From assembly GCF_000332295.1 (NCBI RefSeq), contig NZ_KB235930.1, positions 1,555,895-1,619,894 on the forward strand: a stretch of DNA of 64,000 nucleotides, read 5' to 3'. Position numbers and translations under genes: made by a program. Origin of the DNA: Fortiea contorta PCC 7126 (GTDB lineage Bacteria > Cyanobacteriota > Cyanobacteriia > Cyanobacteriales > Nostocaceae). The notes under the pieces are model-generated. The model saw only the letters and a list, made by a program, of their open reading frames with translations. It did not search any database and was not told where the DNA came from. This document shows, piece after piece, positions 19,673-29,441 of this stretch. The first letter of the stretch is position 1. Each line of letters starts with the position of its first letter.

Positions 19673-20110
19673 TTAGATATAATACATCAGTTCTTTGTGT
19701 CTTTTTTTACTTCGACGTTCGCATAGGTCATGAAGGGTGTAATGTTCTAGCACCGAATTAGCTGCTTGACGCGCTTCTTGCCAAATTTCATGGATTACTT
19801 GATTTTCCAGTGTTCCGGGATACTGCTTCTTAGGGGTGACAACGGCTTCTACGCCCTCAATACAGCTCCAAGCTTCTAGTAATGTAATCTTCTGCGGATC
19901 TCTGGCTAGAACATAGCCACCTTTGGCGCCACGAATGCTTTTAATCAGTCCTCGGCGTCTTAAGGTCGCTAGTAATTGTTCTAAGTAGCGATTCGGTATA
20001 TCTTGTAAGGTTGCCATCTGTCGTATTTGCAGAGATTCGCCACTAGAGTAGCGACTCGCCAGCTCTAACAGGGCTAGAAGTGCGTATTCAGATTTGTTGG
20101 AGAGTTCCAC
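19673..20110 (-). CDS. Rrf2-family transcriptional regulator
   Basis: 145 residues. Residues 1-80 form the Rrf2 winged helix: ELSNKSEYALLALLELASRY, the recognition region IPNRYLEQLLATLRRRGLIK and the wing GAKGGYVLAR. It lacks the three clustered cysteines that bind an Fe-S cluster in IscR and NsrR (only two isolated cysteines, in SCIEG and DLCER), so it may sense something else, like CymR-type members. Monocistronic; the 270 bp upstream is AT-rich and probably holds its promoter. Confidence 0.9.
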   Translation of the reverse strand: MELSNKSEYALLALLELASRYSSGESLQIRQMATLQDIPNRYLEQLLATLRRRGLIKSIRGAKGGYVLARDPQKITLLEAWSCIEGVEAVVTPKKQYPGTLENQVIHEIWQEARQAANSVLEHYTLHDLCERRSKKRHKELMYYI

Positions 20111-20379
20111 AAGCGTTAGTTATGAAATTTACACTTAAATTTGTGCGATCGCTACTGTTGTTTCTCCCTTTAAACGGGTGAAATTTGACAGCTAATTTTT
20201 TGGCATAGTCATCTATGCTAATTCTAGGCACTCGTAACCATAGAAACAAATACTTTTATTTTTTAATTTAATAAATATATTTTATTAATTAATAGCGCTG
20301 GCGACACAATCAGGTGAATTTCGGTGCAGATGGCACTAAATACTAGGGTAAAGTCGGGAATAGGAGATAAGGATATTAA

Positions 20380-21726
20380 CTAGGAAACTAAAAGGATACG
20401 CAAATCCTCGGTCAGTGGTAAAGTGATGGTGAAGGTCGTTTGCCTGTTGACCAAACTTTCCACAGTAATTTCGCCACCGTGTAGGCTGAGAGCTTTTTTG
20501 ACAATAGACATTCCTAACCCCATTCCGGGAATATTGGCGACATTGCTACCGCGATGGAAAGGTTCAAATATGTGCTCAATGTCAGCAGGGGGAATACCAA
20601 TGCCAAAATCTTGAATTTGTAAGATCGCTTGGTTGTGAATATAATTTACAGAAAATCTGATTGTACTGCCATGGGGAGAGTATTTCATGGCGTTGAGAAT
20701 TAAATTGTTGAGGATTTGGTGCAACAGTTTAGGGTCAAAGTCAGCTTCTATACATTGATAGTTAGTTTGGAAAGCGATCGCGTGGTGTGATCTATCATCT
20801 TGTTGTAGCTCTGCTAACAACTCGCGGCAAAATTCAATTAAATTGAGAGATGCTGGCTTAAACTCTGATTTCTCCGCTTCATCTTGACTCATGATTAATA
20901 AATCATTCAACAATTGAGTCATATGCATAACAGATTTTTGAATGCGGCGAAAATGAGCAACTTGTCGCTCATCGCTCCATTTATGGCGATAATGTTCTAA
21001 CAATTCTGCAGAAGAATGGATAGTGGCTAAAGGATTGCGAAACTCGTGGGAAGTAGTAGCGAGTAAGTGGGATTTGAGTTCACTCAGTTTCTTTTCTTGC
21101 AAAAGTGCTTGGCGCGTCGCTTCTTCTGCTCTTTGTAATTTTGCTTGTGTCTGTTTGGTTGTGGTAGTATCCCGCAGCAACCAACGCAGACCGACTGACT
21201 GATCCGGCTGATGGCGGATGACAGCTACTCTGACGGCGGCGATAATGGGTGTACGGTTACGGGGACAAATGTTAACTTCCCACTCTTGAATATCAACGCT
21301 AGAGTATAAGTTACGGAGTTGATAATGAAAGTTTACCTGTTCTTCCTCAGCTATATAAATATCCAGTGGTTCACCGATTAAAAAACCGTTAGAGATATTG
21401 AGCAGGTTATTAGCAGCACGGTTAGCTTCTTGAACTACGCCTTGCATATTAGTCACCAAATAAGCGTCTGGTGCTTCTTCAAATAGCTCCTGGTAGCGGC
21501 GATTTTGGATTAACAATACTTGTCGAGCATTAGACAATTCCTGATTTTGTTGCTGTAAATCTTCTTGAGCAATTTGCAACTCTTCCAAGGCTTGATGGAG
21601 TTCTTCAAAGATGGTGGTGATAAATTGAAGATCATCTGCGACTTGCGCTTGTTCACTTTGGCGTTGCAAAAAAGCAATCCGTTGACGCATATTCCATATC
21701 TCTAATTCCCAGTCGTGCAAATTCAC
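20380..21726 (-). CDS. PAS-domain sensor histidine kinase
   Basis: 448 residues. An N-terminal coiled coil (about 15-78) leads to a PAS domain (about 78-190, YQELFEEAPDAYLVTNMQGV), HisKA with phospho-acceptor H227 (TTSHEFRNPLATIHSSAELL) and a HATPase domain with N-box (NNLILNAMKYSPHG), G1 (QDFGIGIPPADIEHIF) and G2 (GMGLGMSIVKKAL). There is no membrane segment, so it senses an intracellular signal. No response regulator is adjacent, so the partner is elsewhere. Confidence 0.92.
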   Translation of the reverse strand: MNLHDWELEIWNMRQRIAFLQRQSEQAQVADDLQFITTIFEELHQALEELQIAQEDLQQQNQELSNARQVLLIQNRRYQELFEEAPDAYLVTNMQGVVQEANRAANNLLNISNGFLIGEPLDIYIAEEEQVNFHYQLRNLYSSVDIQEWEVNICPRNRTPIIAAVRVAVIRHQPDQSVGLRWLLRDTTTTKQTQAKLQRAEEATRQALLQEKKLSELKSHLLATTSHEFRNPLATIHSSAELLEHYRHKWSDERQVAHFRRIQKSVMHMTQLLNDLLIMSQDEAEKSEFKPASLNLIEFCRELLAELQQDDRSHHAIAFQTNYQCIEADFDPKLLHQILNNLILNAMKYSPHGSTIRFSVNYIHNQAILQIQDFGIGIPPADIEHIFEPFHRGSNVANIPGMGLGMSIVKKALSLHGGEITVESLVNRQTTFTITLPLTEDLRILLVS

Positions 21727-22046
21727 GCAGCTGCTCCTTCCTTCTAACTATCTCAAACTCTGGCTCAATTTTAAGACTCTCTATCTTAGTTGTCTCATAC
21801 GAATTAGAGATAGGATATGAAGCTATGCACAGTAACAAACAATAGGTTGACTTTTCAGACAGTCGCTAAAAAATCTATCTTTCACAGACCTCCGCGTACC
21901 TTAGCGCTCACCTCCCGAACTTTGCTCAACGCGGGAAACCCGCGCACGCAAGTTCTCTCCGCGTACCTTTGCGTTAAAAAAATCTCATATTTGGCGCACC
22001 CTGACAAAGAAACAATATGACTACAAACAACTTCTAGGTAAAGTTT
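21727..22046. repeat. 320-bp spacer with iterated repeats and a GC hairpin
   Basis: Between the histidine kinase start and the phosphorylase stop, both leftward. It contains CTCCGCGTACCTT and GCGTACCTTTGCGTT words at about 21892-21975, a repeat pair seen in many spacers of this genome (also 34890-34915), and the hairpin CGCGGGAAACCCGCG near 21938. The short rightward frame through it is unlikely to be coding. Confidence 0.6.
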
Positions 22047-24959
22047 TCATAGAGCTAGTGCTCGAAGCTCAGTGATAATATCAGCCCATTTTACACCTAC
22101 GAGGTTAGGTAAAACTAGGTGGGCGGCGCCGACTCGTGCTGGTGGGCCGAGTCCTACAGCCCACATACCAGCGGCGAGGGCGGCTTCAATTCCGGCGGTG
22201 GCGTCTTCTATGACTACACATTCGGCTGGTGGGACTTGTAGTTGCTTGGCTGCGTATAAAAACAAGTCTGGGGCTGGTTTGGGTCGTTGGACGCTGTAAC
22301 CATCAGCGATCGCATCTACTTTACCAGCTATTCCTAGTCTGTCTACAACTACGGTGGCGTTTTTGCTGGCGGAACCGATGGCGGTTTTGATTCCTAATTG
22401 TCTGAGTTCATCTAGTAAAGCGATCGCTCCTGGTAACAAATCTTTAGTGCTGATTTTTTGAATCGATTCTACATAATAGCGGTTTTTGCGCTCCATCATT
22501 TCTTGAATTTGTGCTTCTTGCAACTTCCTATCGCCCAGGATAAACATCAGTGAAGCGCGTCGAGACACACCGCGTAAGGCTTCGTTGGCTTGGCGATTAA
22601 AAGGTATACCCTCCTCATCTGCTAGCCTTTGCCAACCTAAATAATGATATTCTGCTGTGTCTGTGAGCACACCGTCTAAGTCAAAGATCACGGCTTTCAC
22701 GTCGAGAGATGGCATAAATTGACTCCGGAACTCGATAAACTCTTCCCTAGCCTCTAGCCCTGGTTGTCGCAAATCAAATTTATGCCATTGTCCACGCCAG
22801 TGTAGCTGAAATTGCAGGCGCGTCCAACCGCGAGGGAGATGGGGGCGAGCAACGGGGCCGTTTTTGGTAAACTGAATACCACCAAACCCAAAGACTACGG
22901 TTTGCCAAACACCGCCAGCACTAGCGCCATGAATCCCGTCTTTGGTGTTACCTCTGGAATCTTGGATATCGACCATTGCGGCTTGCATAAACAGTTCATA
23001 AGCTGTGGTCAAATTACCTAAATCTGCGGCTAAGATGGAGTGAATTGCGGGCCCTAGGGATGAACCATAGGTAATGTCGGTGCGGGGTGCGTAGTAGTTC
23101 CAGTTAGTTTGTAAGGCTTGTGGGTTGTAGGGAAAATCGGCTGATGGTCGCATCAAATATAACAGCATCAAGACATCTGGTTGTTTTAATACCTGTCGTT
23201 TGTTGGTAGCTTCTATTCCCAGGATGGCTTGTATGGAGCGGGTGCGCGGTTCATAATCTTGGAGGTTGATGTCTTCTAGTTGCCAAAATCCTTGAAACTG
23301 CTCGATTAATTCTGTGGTGGCGTCGTGGAGAATCCAGATATTGTTGATGATATCTTGCCAGTGCGATCGCTCTTCGACTGTCAGGTGCAGTTTTGTTTCT
23401 ATTTCCGAGGCGTGCTCTGGAAAGTTCTGACTCAGCCAATCATAAACTAGCAGTGCTTTTTCTAAATGCCATTGCACTAAACGGTTGGTGAAGGCGTTGT
23501 TGTGTACGAATTCGTGGTATTCATCTGCACCGATAACTTCCCGAATTTCGTATTGTTGCAAATCTGGATTGAATTCTACCCGACTACCCCAAAAAATCGC
23601 TGTGTCGAGGATGATTTCGGCGCCACAATCGCGCATCCATTGGTCGTCACCTGTGGCTTGCCAATAATACCATGTACTGTAAGCGATATCTGCACCAATA
23701 TGAATTTCGCGATCGCGGCACCAAATCCGCACGTCTTCACCGTAAAAATCGCTAGGTAATGACCACCTTGGTGTAACTTCGTCACCAGTCACCGCGCTTT
23801 CCCACGCAAACATGGCGCCTGCATAGCCGTAGTGTGCAGCTTTGCGGCGTGCTCCATTTAAGGTATGGTAACGGTAATTAATTAAGTTGCGGGCGATCGC
23901 TGGCTGGGTATAAATAAAGAATGGCAAGATAAAAATTTCTGTATCCCAAAAAATATGTCCGTGATAACCAAAGCCAGAAAGGGTTTTGGCGGGGATACTC
24001 ACTTTGTCGTCATGTCTGGGAGCGGCGATTAATAGTTGAAACAGGTTGTAGCGAACAGCAAATGCGGCTACACTATCGCCTTCAATCACGATGTCGCTGT
24101 TTTCCCAAACATTATCCCATGCTTGCCCGTGAGATTTGAGCAATACAGGGTAGTCTGGAGCAAGAGCAAGTTTATTTTGGGCGGCTAAGATTGGTGTCTC
24201 CACTTCCCGTGAAGTAAAAATTGTGACAATTTTCTCCACAATTACCGTCTGTTCAGCAGCCGCTAGAAATGTGGTGCTGAGGGTAGGATAACCAGGGGCG
24301 CTGGTGACTTGTAGCGATGCATCAACACCAAAAATTCTCATTCTCGCCGCCATAGCAATGTCAATTTGCGAACTGCGGGTGCGACGCTGTAGCCAAATAC
24401 CTTCTGCGATTTTACCTTGGTCTAATTCTTGCCAGTGGTTGAAGCCTACATTTTCAGGATAACCGTTGATGCTGGCTTGAATTTCAATTAAACCATCAAA
24501 GTTGAGGGGTTTTAGCTGTAGGCGTTGCCCTAGGATATGCTGGTCTGCTAAACTGGCGAAGCGCTGAAACTCAAAGTCGATAGTGTTACCACCAGGACTA
24601 CGCCAGCGCACAGAACGCACCACTAAGCCTTGACGCAGATCAAGCTGTCGATCATAGTTTAAAATTTCTCCTTGATCCATGCGGAAGCGATCGCCGTTAA
24701 TACTCACCACCAAAGGTAGCCAATCAGGACAATTAACCAACTCCGTGTAAACTACAGGTACTTCGTCATAGACACCGTGGATAAACGTTGCTGGTAATCC
24801 CTGACTATAACCCTCTTCAAAACTTCCCCGCGTTCCCAAATAACCATTACCAATGGTAAAAACAGTTTCTTTAGACTGGAGATGTTCAGGTACAAACTGA
24901 GTTTCAATTAATATCCAGTCTGTGAAAAGAAAATTGCGAAAATTACCTTTAATGTCCAT
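22047..24959 (-). CDS. GH65 disaccharide phosphorylase fused to beta-phosphoglucomutase
   Basis: 970 residues. Residues 1-745 are a glycoside hydrolase family 65 phosphorylase: N-terminal beta-sandwich, (alpha/alpha)6 barrel with general acid E480 in IGADEYHEFVHNNAF, phosphate-site region SAGGVW. Residues 753-968 are a HAD-type beta-phosphoglucomutase with D760/D762 in FDLDGVLTD, GSASKN and KPAPD. The two activities in tandem would turn maltose, trehalose, kojibiose or a similar alpha-glucoside plus phosphate into glucose and beta-glucose-1-phosphate, then glucose-6-phosphate, without ATP. Which disaccharide is used cannot be read off. The next gene upstream is sucrose synthase in the same orientation, suggesting a sugar-mobilising neighbourhood. 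Confidence 0.92.
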   Translation of the reverse strand: MDIKGNFRNFLFTDWILIETQFVPEHLQSKETVFTIGNGYLGTRGSFEEGYSQGLPATFIHGVYDEVPVVYTELVNCPDWLPLVVSINGDRFRMDQGEILNYDRQLDLRQGLVVRSVRWRSPGGNTIDFEFQRFASLADQHILGQRLQLKPLNFDGLIEIQASINGYPENVGFNHWQELDQGKIAEGIWLQRRTRSSQIDIAMAARMRIFGVDASLQVTSAPGYPTLSTTFLAAAEQTVIVEKIVTIFTSREVETPILAAQNKLALAPDYPVLLKSHGQAWDNVWENSDIVIEGDSVAAFAVRYNLFQLLIAAPRHDDKVSIPAKTLSGFGYHGHIFWDTEIFILPFFIYTQPAIARNLINYRYHTLNGARRKAAHYGYAGAMFAWESAVTGDEVTPRWSLPSDFYGEDVRIWCRDREIHIGADIAYSTWYYWQATGDDQWMRDCGAEIILDTAIFWGSRVEFNPDLQQYEIREVIGADEYHEFVHNNAFTNRLVQWHLEKALLVYDWLSQNFPEHASEIETKLHLTVEERSHWQDIINNIWILHDATTELIEQFQGFWQLEDINLQDYEPRTRSIQAILGIEATNKRQVLKQPDVLMLLYLMRPSADFPYNPQALQTNWNYYAPRTDITYGSSLGPAIHSILAADLGNLTTAYELFMQAAMVDIQDSRGNTKDGIHGASAGGVWQTVVFGFGGIQFTKNGPVARPHLPRGWTRLQFQLHWRGQWHKFDLRQPGLEAREEFIEFRSQFMPSLDVKAVIFDLDGVLTDTAEYHYLGWQRLADEEGIPFNRQANEALRGVSRRASLMFILGDRKLQEAQIQEMMERKNRYYVESIQKISTKDLLPGAIALLDELRQLGIKTAIGSASKNATVVVDRLGIAGKVDAIADGYSVQRPKPAPDLFLYAAKQLQVPPAECVVIEDATAGIEAALAAGMWAVGLGPPARVGAAHLVLPNLVGVKWADIITELRALAL

Positions 24960-24994
24960 TGGTTAGAATAGGAAATAGGGATTAGGGATTAGAT

Positions 24995-25075
24995 GTAGGT
25001 TGGGTGAAGCGGAGCGTAACCCAACGCCTAAAGAAGTTGGTGTTGTTGGGTTTCACTGCGTTACACCCAACCTAC
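24995..25075. repeat. Long imperfect inverted repeat (31-bp arms)
   Basis: Arms 24995-25025 and 25045-25075 match in 26 of 31 positions (GTAGGTTGGGTG at one end, CACCCAACCTAC at the other), separated by 19 bases. It has the form of a MITE-like intergenic repeat widespread in cyanobacteria and lies between sucrose synthase and the phosphorylase gene, where it could also act as a transcript-processing or termination hairpin. Confidence 0.75.
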
Positions 25076-25151
25076 AATTTTTTGCACCACTTTAGGCTTG
25101 CTGCGCCACTACGTTTATTTCAAAAATCAAAGACTAATAATCAATCATAAA

Positions 25152-27569
25152 TTAATAATTATGCTGCATATGTTGTTCTAATATCTTGTCGGCTCTGGGT
25201 TTATAAATTAGATGAAACAGGGTTTCCATGTAACGCAGTCTGGCTTCGTTGTCGTCTGGGGCGACGAAGTTCCAAAAGCCGGAAATTTTTGCTAGCAATA
25301 TTAACTGATTAGTGTGTAAATGCCAGTTATACTTATGTTGAATTCGCTCGGTCATCCATTCGGAAACTTCTAGCCAATATTCGGGGTTGGCGTCACATTG
25401 TTCAAGGAAATGCAAAATTTTCTGAGATGTTCCAGCAAAGTCTGTGGGATTGAGATAAAATCCGTTTTCTCTGTCTTCGATAATTTCTAAAGCTCCGCCG
25501 AATTGAGTAGCAAATGTTGGTAAACCAGAAATCATCGCTTCTAAAATGCTTCTTCCAAAGGCTTCAAAGTGGGCGTAGTGAACGTATATGCCGCGATTAT
25601 CTGCTACTATTCGATAAATTTCCCCGATGTCGCGGCTGGGGATACGCATTCCGATCCAGCGTAGTTTGTTGTTTAGATGATATTGATTGATGATGTTGTG
25701 CAGTTTTTGAATTTCGCTGGCTTCTTCTGGGTTAGAGGCTGCTTCTGGATGTAATTTACTGGTAACAATAATTAAGTTACAATGTTGTTGTAATGCTTGA
25801 CTTTTGCCAAAACATTCCGCTAATCCTGTGAGGTTTTTAATGGCGGTGATGGGGGCGATGGTTAATATTGGTCGCTTTTTCAAGTCGTCTAAATGACCGA
25901 GAATTTGCTCATCTTTTTGGGTGAAGAGTAATTCTTGAAGACGGGTGCGAGTTGTGGAATCTCTATCTTCTTTTTGGCTGTAAGGGAAGAAAATTTCTTC
26001 ATTTACTCCCGGTGGAACAACGTTGAATTTGGGACTAAATAAATCAATGCCATCGACAACGTGATAGAGATGAGGCATGGTGAAATATTTATAGGATTCA
26101 TACTGTCCCATTGTGTCTGGTGTACCGACTATTTCTTGATAGGATGAAGTGACAATGAAGTCGGCAGCATTCATGGTAATTAAATCAGCAGTAAATTGGG
26201 CAGAAAAATGATATGTTGCTTCTAAATCTTGCCAATAAAGATTACTAAATAAGTATTTGGGTTTTTCTAAGGAATGGGCGATGTTGCAATGAATAACTTT
26301 GAGTTTACGGGCGAGGAGAAAAGCGACTAAGTTACCATCAGTGTAGTTACCGATAATTAAATGTGGTTTTCCTGAGAATTGCGCTAATAATTCTTTCTCT
26401 GCATCTTGGGCAAATTTTTCTAAATAAGGCCAAACTTCAAATTTAGATATCCAGTTGTTAGTAACTTCGGGGTTATATTCCCCAAAGGGAACACGCAAAA
26501 TCCAAGCGTTTTCTGTTCCTTGAATTTTTTCTAGGGGTAGGTTACAAAATGTGCCTTGACAATTGGGAATGAGGCGGGTAAGTATAATTACATGGGGTTT
26601 AATCCCCAATAAATCCAGTCCGGCTAGCTCGATTTCCTTTTGCAATTGATTTTCTAAGCTGCGGGCTTGTTCGAGGACGTAGATGACTTGACCGAGGGTT
26701 TCATCTTTCCCTAATACCCCTTCTTGCGCTACCCAACCGTGGATAGAAATGAGGGTGACGCGAAAGATAGCGGGGATGCGAGAAACGAAAGCTTCGAGAA
26801 TAGCAGGTTGGGGGTTGTCAATCAGCCGTAGGAGGAGATGTAAGGTTTCGCAGACGCGCGCAGCGGTGTTTCCCCAACCTGGTTCAAAGCCTAGTTCTTG
26901 GAGGTGAAAATAAAAGTTTTTTTGAGGTTCCGCGTCAGGTTGTTGGCACAGAAAGCTAATAACTTGGCGCATTTGCTGGGCGAGATGAGTCCCTGATTTA
27001 ATGCGATCATTAATTAGTAAGGGAACACCATCATAGTGGAGTTTATGTAGTAATTCAAATAATATATCTAAGCAATATTGCGGTTGAGTTAAAATTTGAT
27101 TGCAGAGGTAGCGATTGAGAAAGGCTAAACCTTGACCGATATTGCGGGAGTCGCTGAGGTTGGGGGAATTTTTATAAAAGCCGCTGAGGTCAATTTCGAG
27201 TATATTCGGTTGGTAGGAGTTGACTGAGCGATCGCGCACATCTAATAATGCTTGGAGTGACATCCGTTCAAACTGAGTCAAATCTGCACTCAAGCGCCAA
27301 ACTTCCTGGCTAGCAATTCGGGGACGGACAACAAACCAAGTGCTTTCTTCTTCTAAAATTATTTCGTGGGTATATTGAATTAGTTTGCTGATAGAAGAAG
27401 AGTGCAAGAAACATTGAAGTTTTTGCGATCGCTGACAATGTTCAGCAAAAACTTGTATTATCTCAGTTCTCAAAAAACATTTCTTACAAGCAGCGCGCAG
27501 TGTACAGATTAACTGACGCAAGGTAGTTTTTTCATCACTGGTTGAGATCGCCTGAGCTAGTTCATACAT
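25152..27569 (-). CDS. susA: Sucrose synthase
   Basis: 805 residues, the same length as heterocyst-cyanobacterial sucrose synthases. The N-terminal ~270 residues are the regulatory part; the GT-B catalytic half includes HGWVAQEGVLGKDETLGQVI, PHLIIGNYTDGNLVAFLLAR, and the C-terminal donor site FGRSILEAMISGLPTFA followed by GGALEIIEDRENGF. It cleaves sucrose with UDP or ADP to NDP-glucose and fructose; in Anabaena it controls carbon supply to diazotrophic filaments. The phosphorylase-PGM gene lies downstream. Confidence 0.95.
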   Translation of the reverse strand: MYELAQAISTSDEKTTLRQLICTLRAACKKCFLRTEIIQVFAEHCQRSQKLQCFLHSSSISKLIQYTHEIILEEESTWFVVRPRIASQEVWRLSADLTQFERMSLQALLDVRDRSVNSYQPNILEIDLSGFYKNSPNLSDSRNIGQGLAFLNRYLCNQILTQPQYCLDILFELLHKLHYDGVPLLINDRIKSGTHLAQQMRQVISFLCQQPDAEPQKNFYFHLQELGFEPGWGNTAARVCETLHLLLRLIDNPQPAILEAFVSRIPAIFRVTLISIHGWVAQEGVLGKDETLGQVIYVLEQARSLENQLQKEIELAGLDLLGIKPHVIILTRLIPNCQGTFCNLPLEKIQGTENAWILRVPFGEYNPEVTNNWISKFEVWPYLEKFAQDAEKELLAQFSGKPHLIIGNYTDGNLVAFLLARKLKVIHCNIAHSLEKPKYLFSNLYWQDLEATYHFSAQFTADLITMNAADFIVTSSYQEIVGTPDTMGQYESYKYFTMPHLYHVVDGIDLFSPKFNVVPPGVNEEIFFPYSQKEDRDSTTRTRLQELLFTQKDEQILGHLDDLKKRPILTIAPITAIKNLTGLAECFGKSQALQQHCNLIIVTSKLHPEAASNPEEASEIQKLHNIINQYHLNNKLRWIGMRIPSRDIGEIYRIVADNRGIYVHYAHFEAFGRSILEAMISGLPTFATQFGGALEIIEDRENGFYLNPTDFAGTSQKILHFLEQCDANPEYWLEVSEWMTERIQHKYNWHLHTNQLILLAKISGFWNFVAPDDNEARLRYMETLFHLIYKPRADKILEQHMQHNY

Positions 27570-27974
27570 GAAAATTTTCAGAGATTGAATGAGGTCATCA
27601 CCTCAGCCTCTTCTGCGCCAAAACTTCTCTTCGATACTAAAAAAATGTCCCAGCCCTCAGCGTCTAGCTTTAGGATGAGAACCTCTAACACTAATTTGGG
27701 ATTTGACGTTGAGCGCAGCGTGGAGGTGGGGAGGTGGGGAGGTGGGGAGTGTGGGAGGTGTGGGAGGTGTGGGAGGTGTGGGAGGAAGAAGAAGATTCTT
27801 GCGTCAGCATAAATTCTTTTTTTCTCTCATACCTCGGCTTACTTCGACTTCGCTACCTCGGCTGCGCTCGGCACAAGTCAGTACAAGTCGCTCGGTACAA
27901 GTCTCCCCACACTCCCCACACTCCCCATCACCCCATCACCCCACCTCCCACACTTCCCCCGCACCAACAACTCA
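27570..27974. repeat. 405-bp spacer with G-rich and complementary C-rich simple repeats
   Basis: At 27721-27785 the top strand is a run of GGAGGTGGGGAGGTGGGGA changing to repeated GGGAGGTGT; at 27902-27960 comes a C-rich partner (CTCCCCACACTCCCCACACT, CACCTCCCACAC). The two tracts are near-complementary and could pair over about 50 bp around a loop of 120 bases; the G-tract alone has several G3-G4 runs. Rightward frames through the region (rich in G, V, W, R or H, P, T, S) are translations of the repeats. Confidence 0.6.
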
Positions 27975-28925
27975 TCAAGAATCAACGGGTCTATAGTCGT
28001 TAACGAAGTTGCGAGTTTGGATGATTTTTACCTTCGCACTGCGAGCAACCTGGGGGGGTTGGTTCTGTTTGCGCCAATTTTTCGGGGGTAAGCTGTGATA
28101 TTGACGGAACTGGCGCGAGAAATGACACGAATTTTGATATCCTAATGCTAAGGCAATCTGCTCAATGGTCTGAGTTGTATTGACTAGCAAGGAACGAGCT
28201 GCAGCCATCTTTCGCCGAACAATCCAGCCGTTGACGGTATCTCCGGTTTTTTCAGCGAGTCGATGTGTTAAATAAGGTGCGGTGTAACCAACTGCTTTCG
28301 CAACATGAGACAAAGTAATTCCTTGGCAATAATTGGCTTCGATAAAATCAAAAACTTTTTTGAATTGGGGAACCAAGGGAAAAATTGATTCAGCAGGAGT
28401 TGAATTTCCAGGTGATGAAGCTGGGTTGGTTTGGGAGTTACTACTGAACCAGTTGCTAAAAAGAGCTTGCTTTTCTAATCTGATAGCGATCGCTCGCAAC
28501 ACTTCTTCAATAGTCGAAGGTTTCATTATATAATCGTCTGCGCCCAACTCCATACCTTTACGAAAATCTGCATTCGTCTTGCTACCTGTGAGGAAAATGA
28601 AGGGAATCACGGCTGTTACCGGATTTTGACGCAGAGTCATCAAAACACTGTAACCATCGATATCTGGCATCAAAATATCACAAATCACTAAATCCGGTTG
28701 ATGGGTTTGCGCGAGCTGAATACCCATAAAACCGTTTTCGGCACCTATTGTCTCAAAACCTTCTGCTTCCAGCGCCACTAAGAAGAGGTCAAGAGTTACT
28801 GTATCATCTTCTATCACCAAAATTTTTTTTGATGATGCATACATCATATTGCCATCACTATAATTGTTGCTAGGAAGTGATGACTTTAATAAGTTTTCTG
28901 ATTCAGGACTTTTATAAAGTTGCAT
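27975..28925 (-). CDS. Response regulator with AraC-type DNA-binding domain
   Basis: 316 residues. After a 30-residue leader, the receiver domain spans about 34-150 with acidic pocket D41, phospho-acceptor D83 (LVICDILMPDIDGYSVL), T113 (LTGSK) and K135. The AraC/XylS helix-turn-helix pair is at about 205-295 (GITLSHVAKAVGYTAPYLTH and TIEQIALALGYQNSCHFSRQF). It should bind DNA on phosphorylation. Its probable kinase lies 33 bp upstream on the same strand but is cut by an insertion sequence. The start could alternatively be M27 or M28, nearer the receiver domain. Confidence 0.92.
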   Translation of the reverse strand: MQLYKSPESENLLKSSLPSNNYSDGNMMYASSKKILVIEDDTVTLDLFLVALEAEGFETIGAENGFMGIQLAQTHQPDLVICDILMPDIDGYSVLMTLRQNPVTAVIPFIFLTGSKTNADFRKGMELGADDYIMKPSTIEEVLRAIAIRLEKQALFSNWFSSNSQTNPASSPGNSTPAESIFPLVPQFKKVFDFIEANYCQGITLSHVAKAVGYTAPYLTHRLAEKTGDTVNGWIVRRKMAAARSLLVNTTQTIEQIALALGYQNSCHFSRQFRQYHSLPPKNWRKQNQPPQVARSAKVKIIQTRNFVNDYRPVDS

Positions 28926-28958
28926 ACTGATTAATCATTGATAAGTTCAATATTTTTT

Positions 28959-29441
28959 CTAGGATCTAGTTGGGAGAATGACTGTAAAAATAGAACCGAC
29001 ATCGATTTCACTTTCCACAGACACTTGACCGTGATGTAAATCTACCAGAGCTTTAACAATTGCTAATTCTAATCCATTACCAGCGGGATGATGACTACGA
29101 TGACATTGATAAAAGGGGTCAAATATGCGCTGTTTATCTGTTGTTGTCATCCCCATACCTTGGTCTTCAATCTGGATAACTATCTGCTCTTGATCACCAG
29201 AAAGTTGGAAATTAATCGGACTCCCTCTTGGAGAATATTTAATGGCATTGTCCAGCAAGTTTTTTATAATTGGTTCTAAAAGGTTTTGATCCAAATAAAC
29301 ATTTATACAGCCGGGTTGACTAACAAACTTAATTAAATTTTGGCTTTCTTTTGGCTCAATTTTTTCGATCAATTCCTGGCAAAAACACACCAAATCAAAC
29401 TGTTTTGGTTCAAAATAAAGTTTTGCTGCTTGCGCTTTTAC
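28959..29441 (-). pseudogene. Histidine kinase C-terminal remnant, truncated by IS insertion
   Basis: The frame reads back from TAG near 28959 through the HATPase domain (N-box NLLDNAIKYSPRG, G1 IEDQGMGM, G2 GNGLELAIVKALVDL) to the linker KAQAAKLYFEPKQFDLVCFC, then meets the terminal repeat of an IS4-family element at 29442. The HisKA histidine and all sensor domains are gone. A TTG at 29393 could start a 144-residue fragment, but without a phospho-acceptor it cannot act as a normal kinase. DNA beyond the other IS end does not continue the frame, so the N-terminal part was deleted or moved. It was probably the partner of the adjacent AraC-type response regulator. Confidence 0.85.

Noticed and set aside
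27585-28003. Gly/Val/Trp-rich and Pro/His/Ser-rich frames
   Set aside because: Translations of simple G-rich and C-rich repeat tracts.
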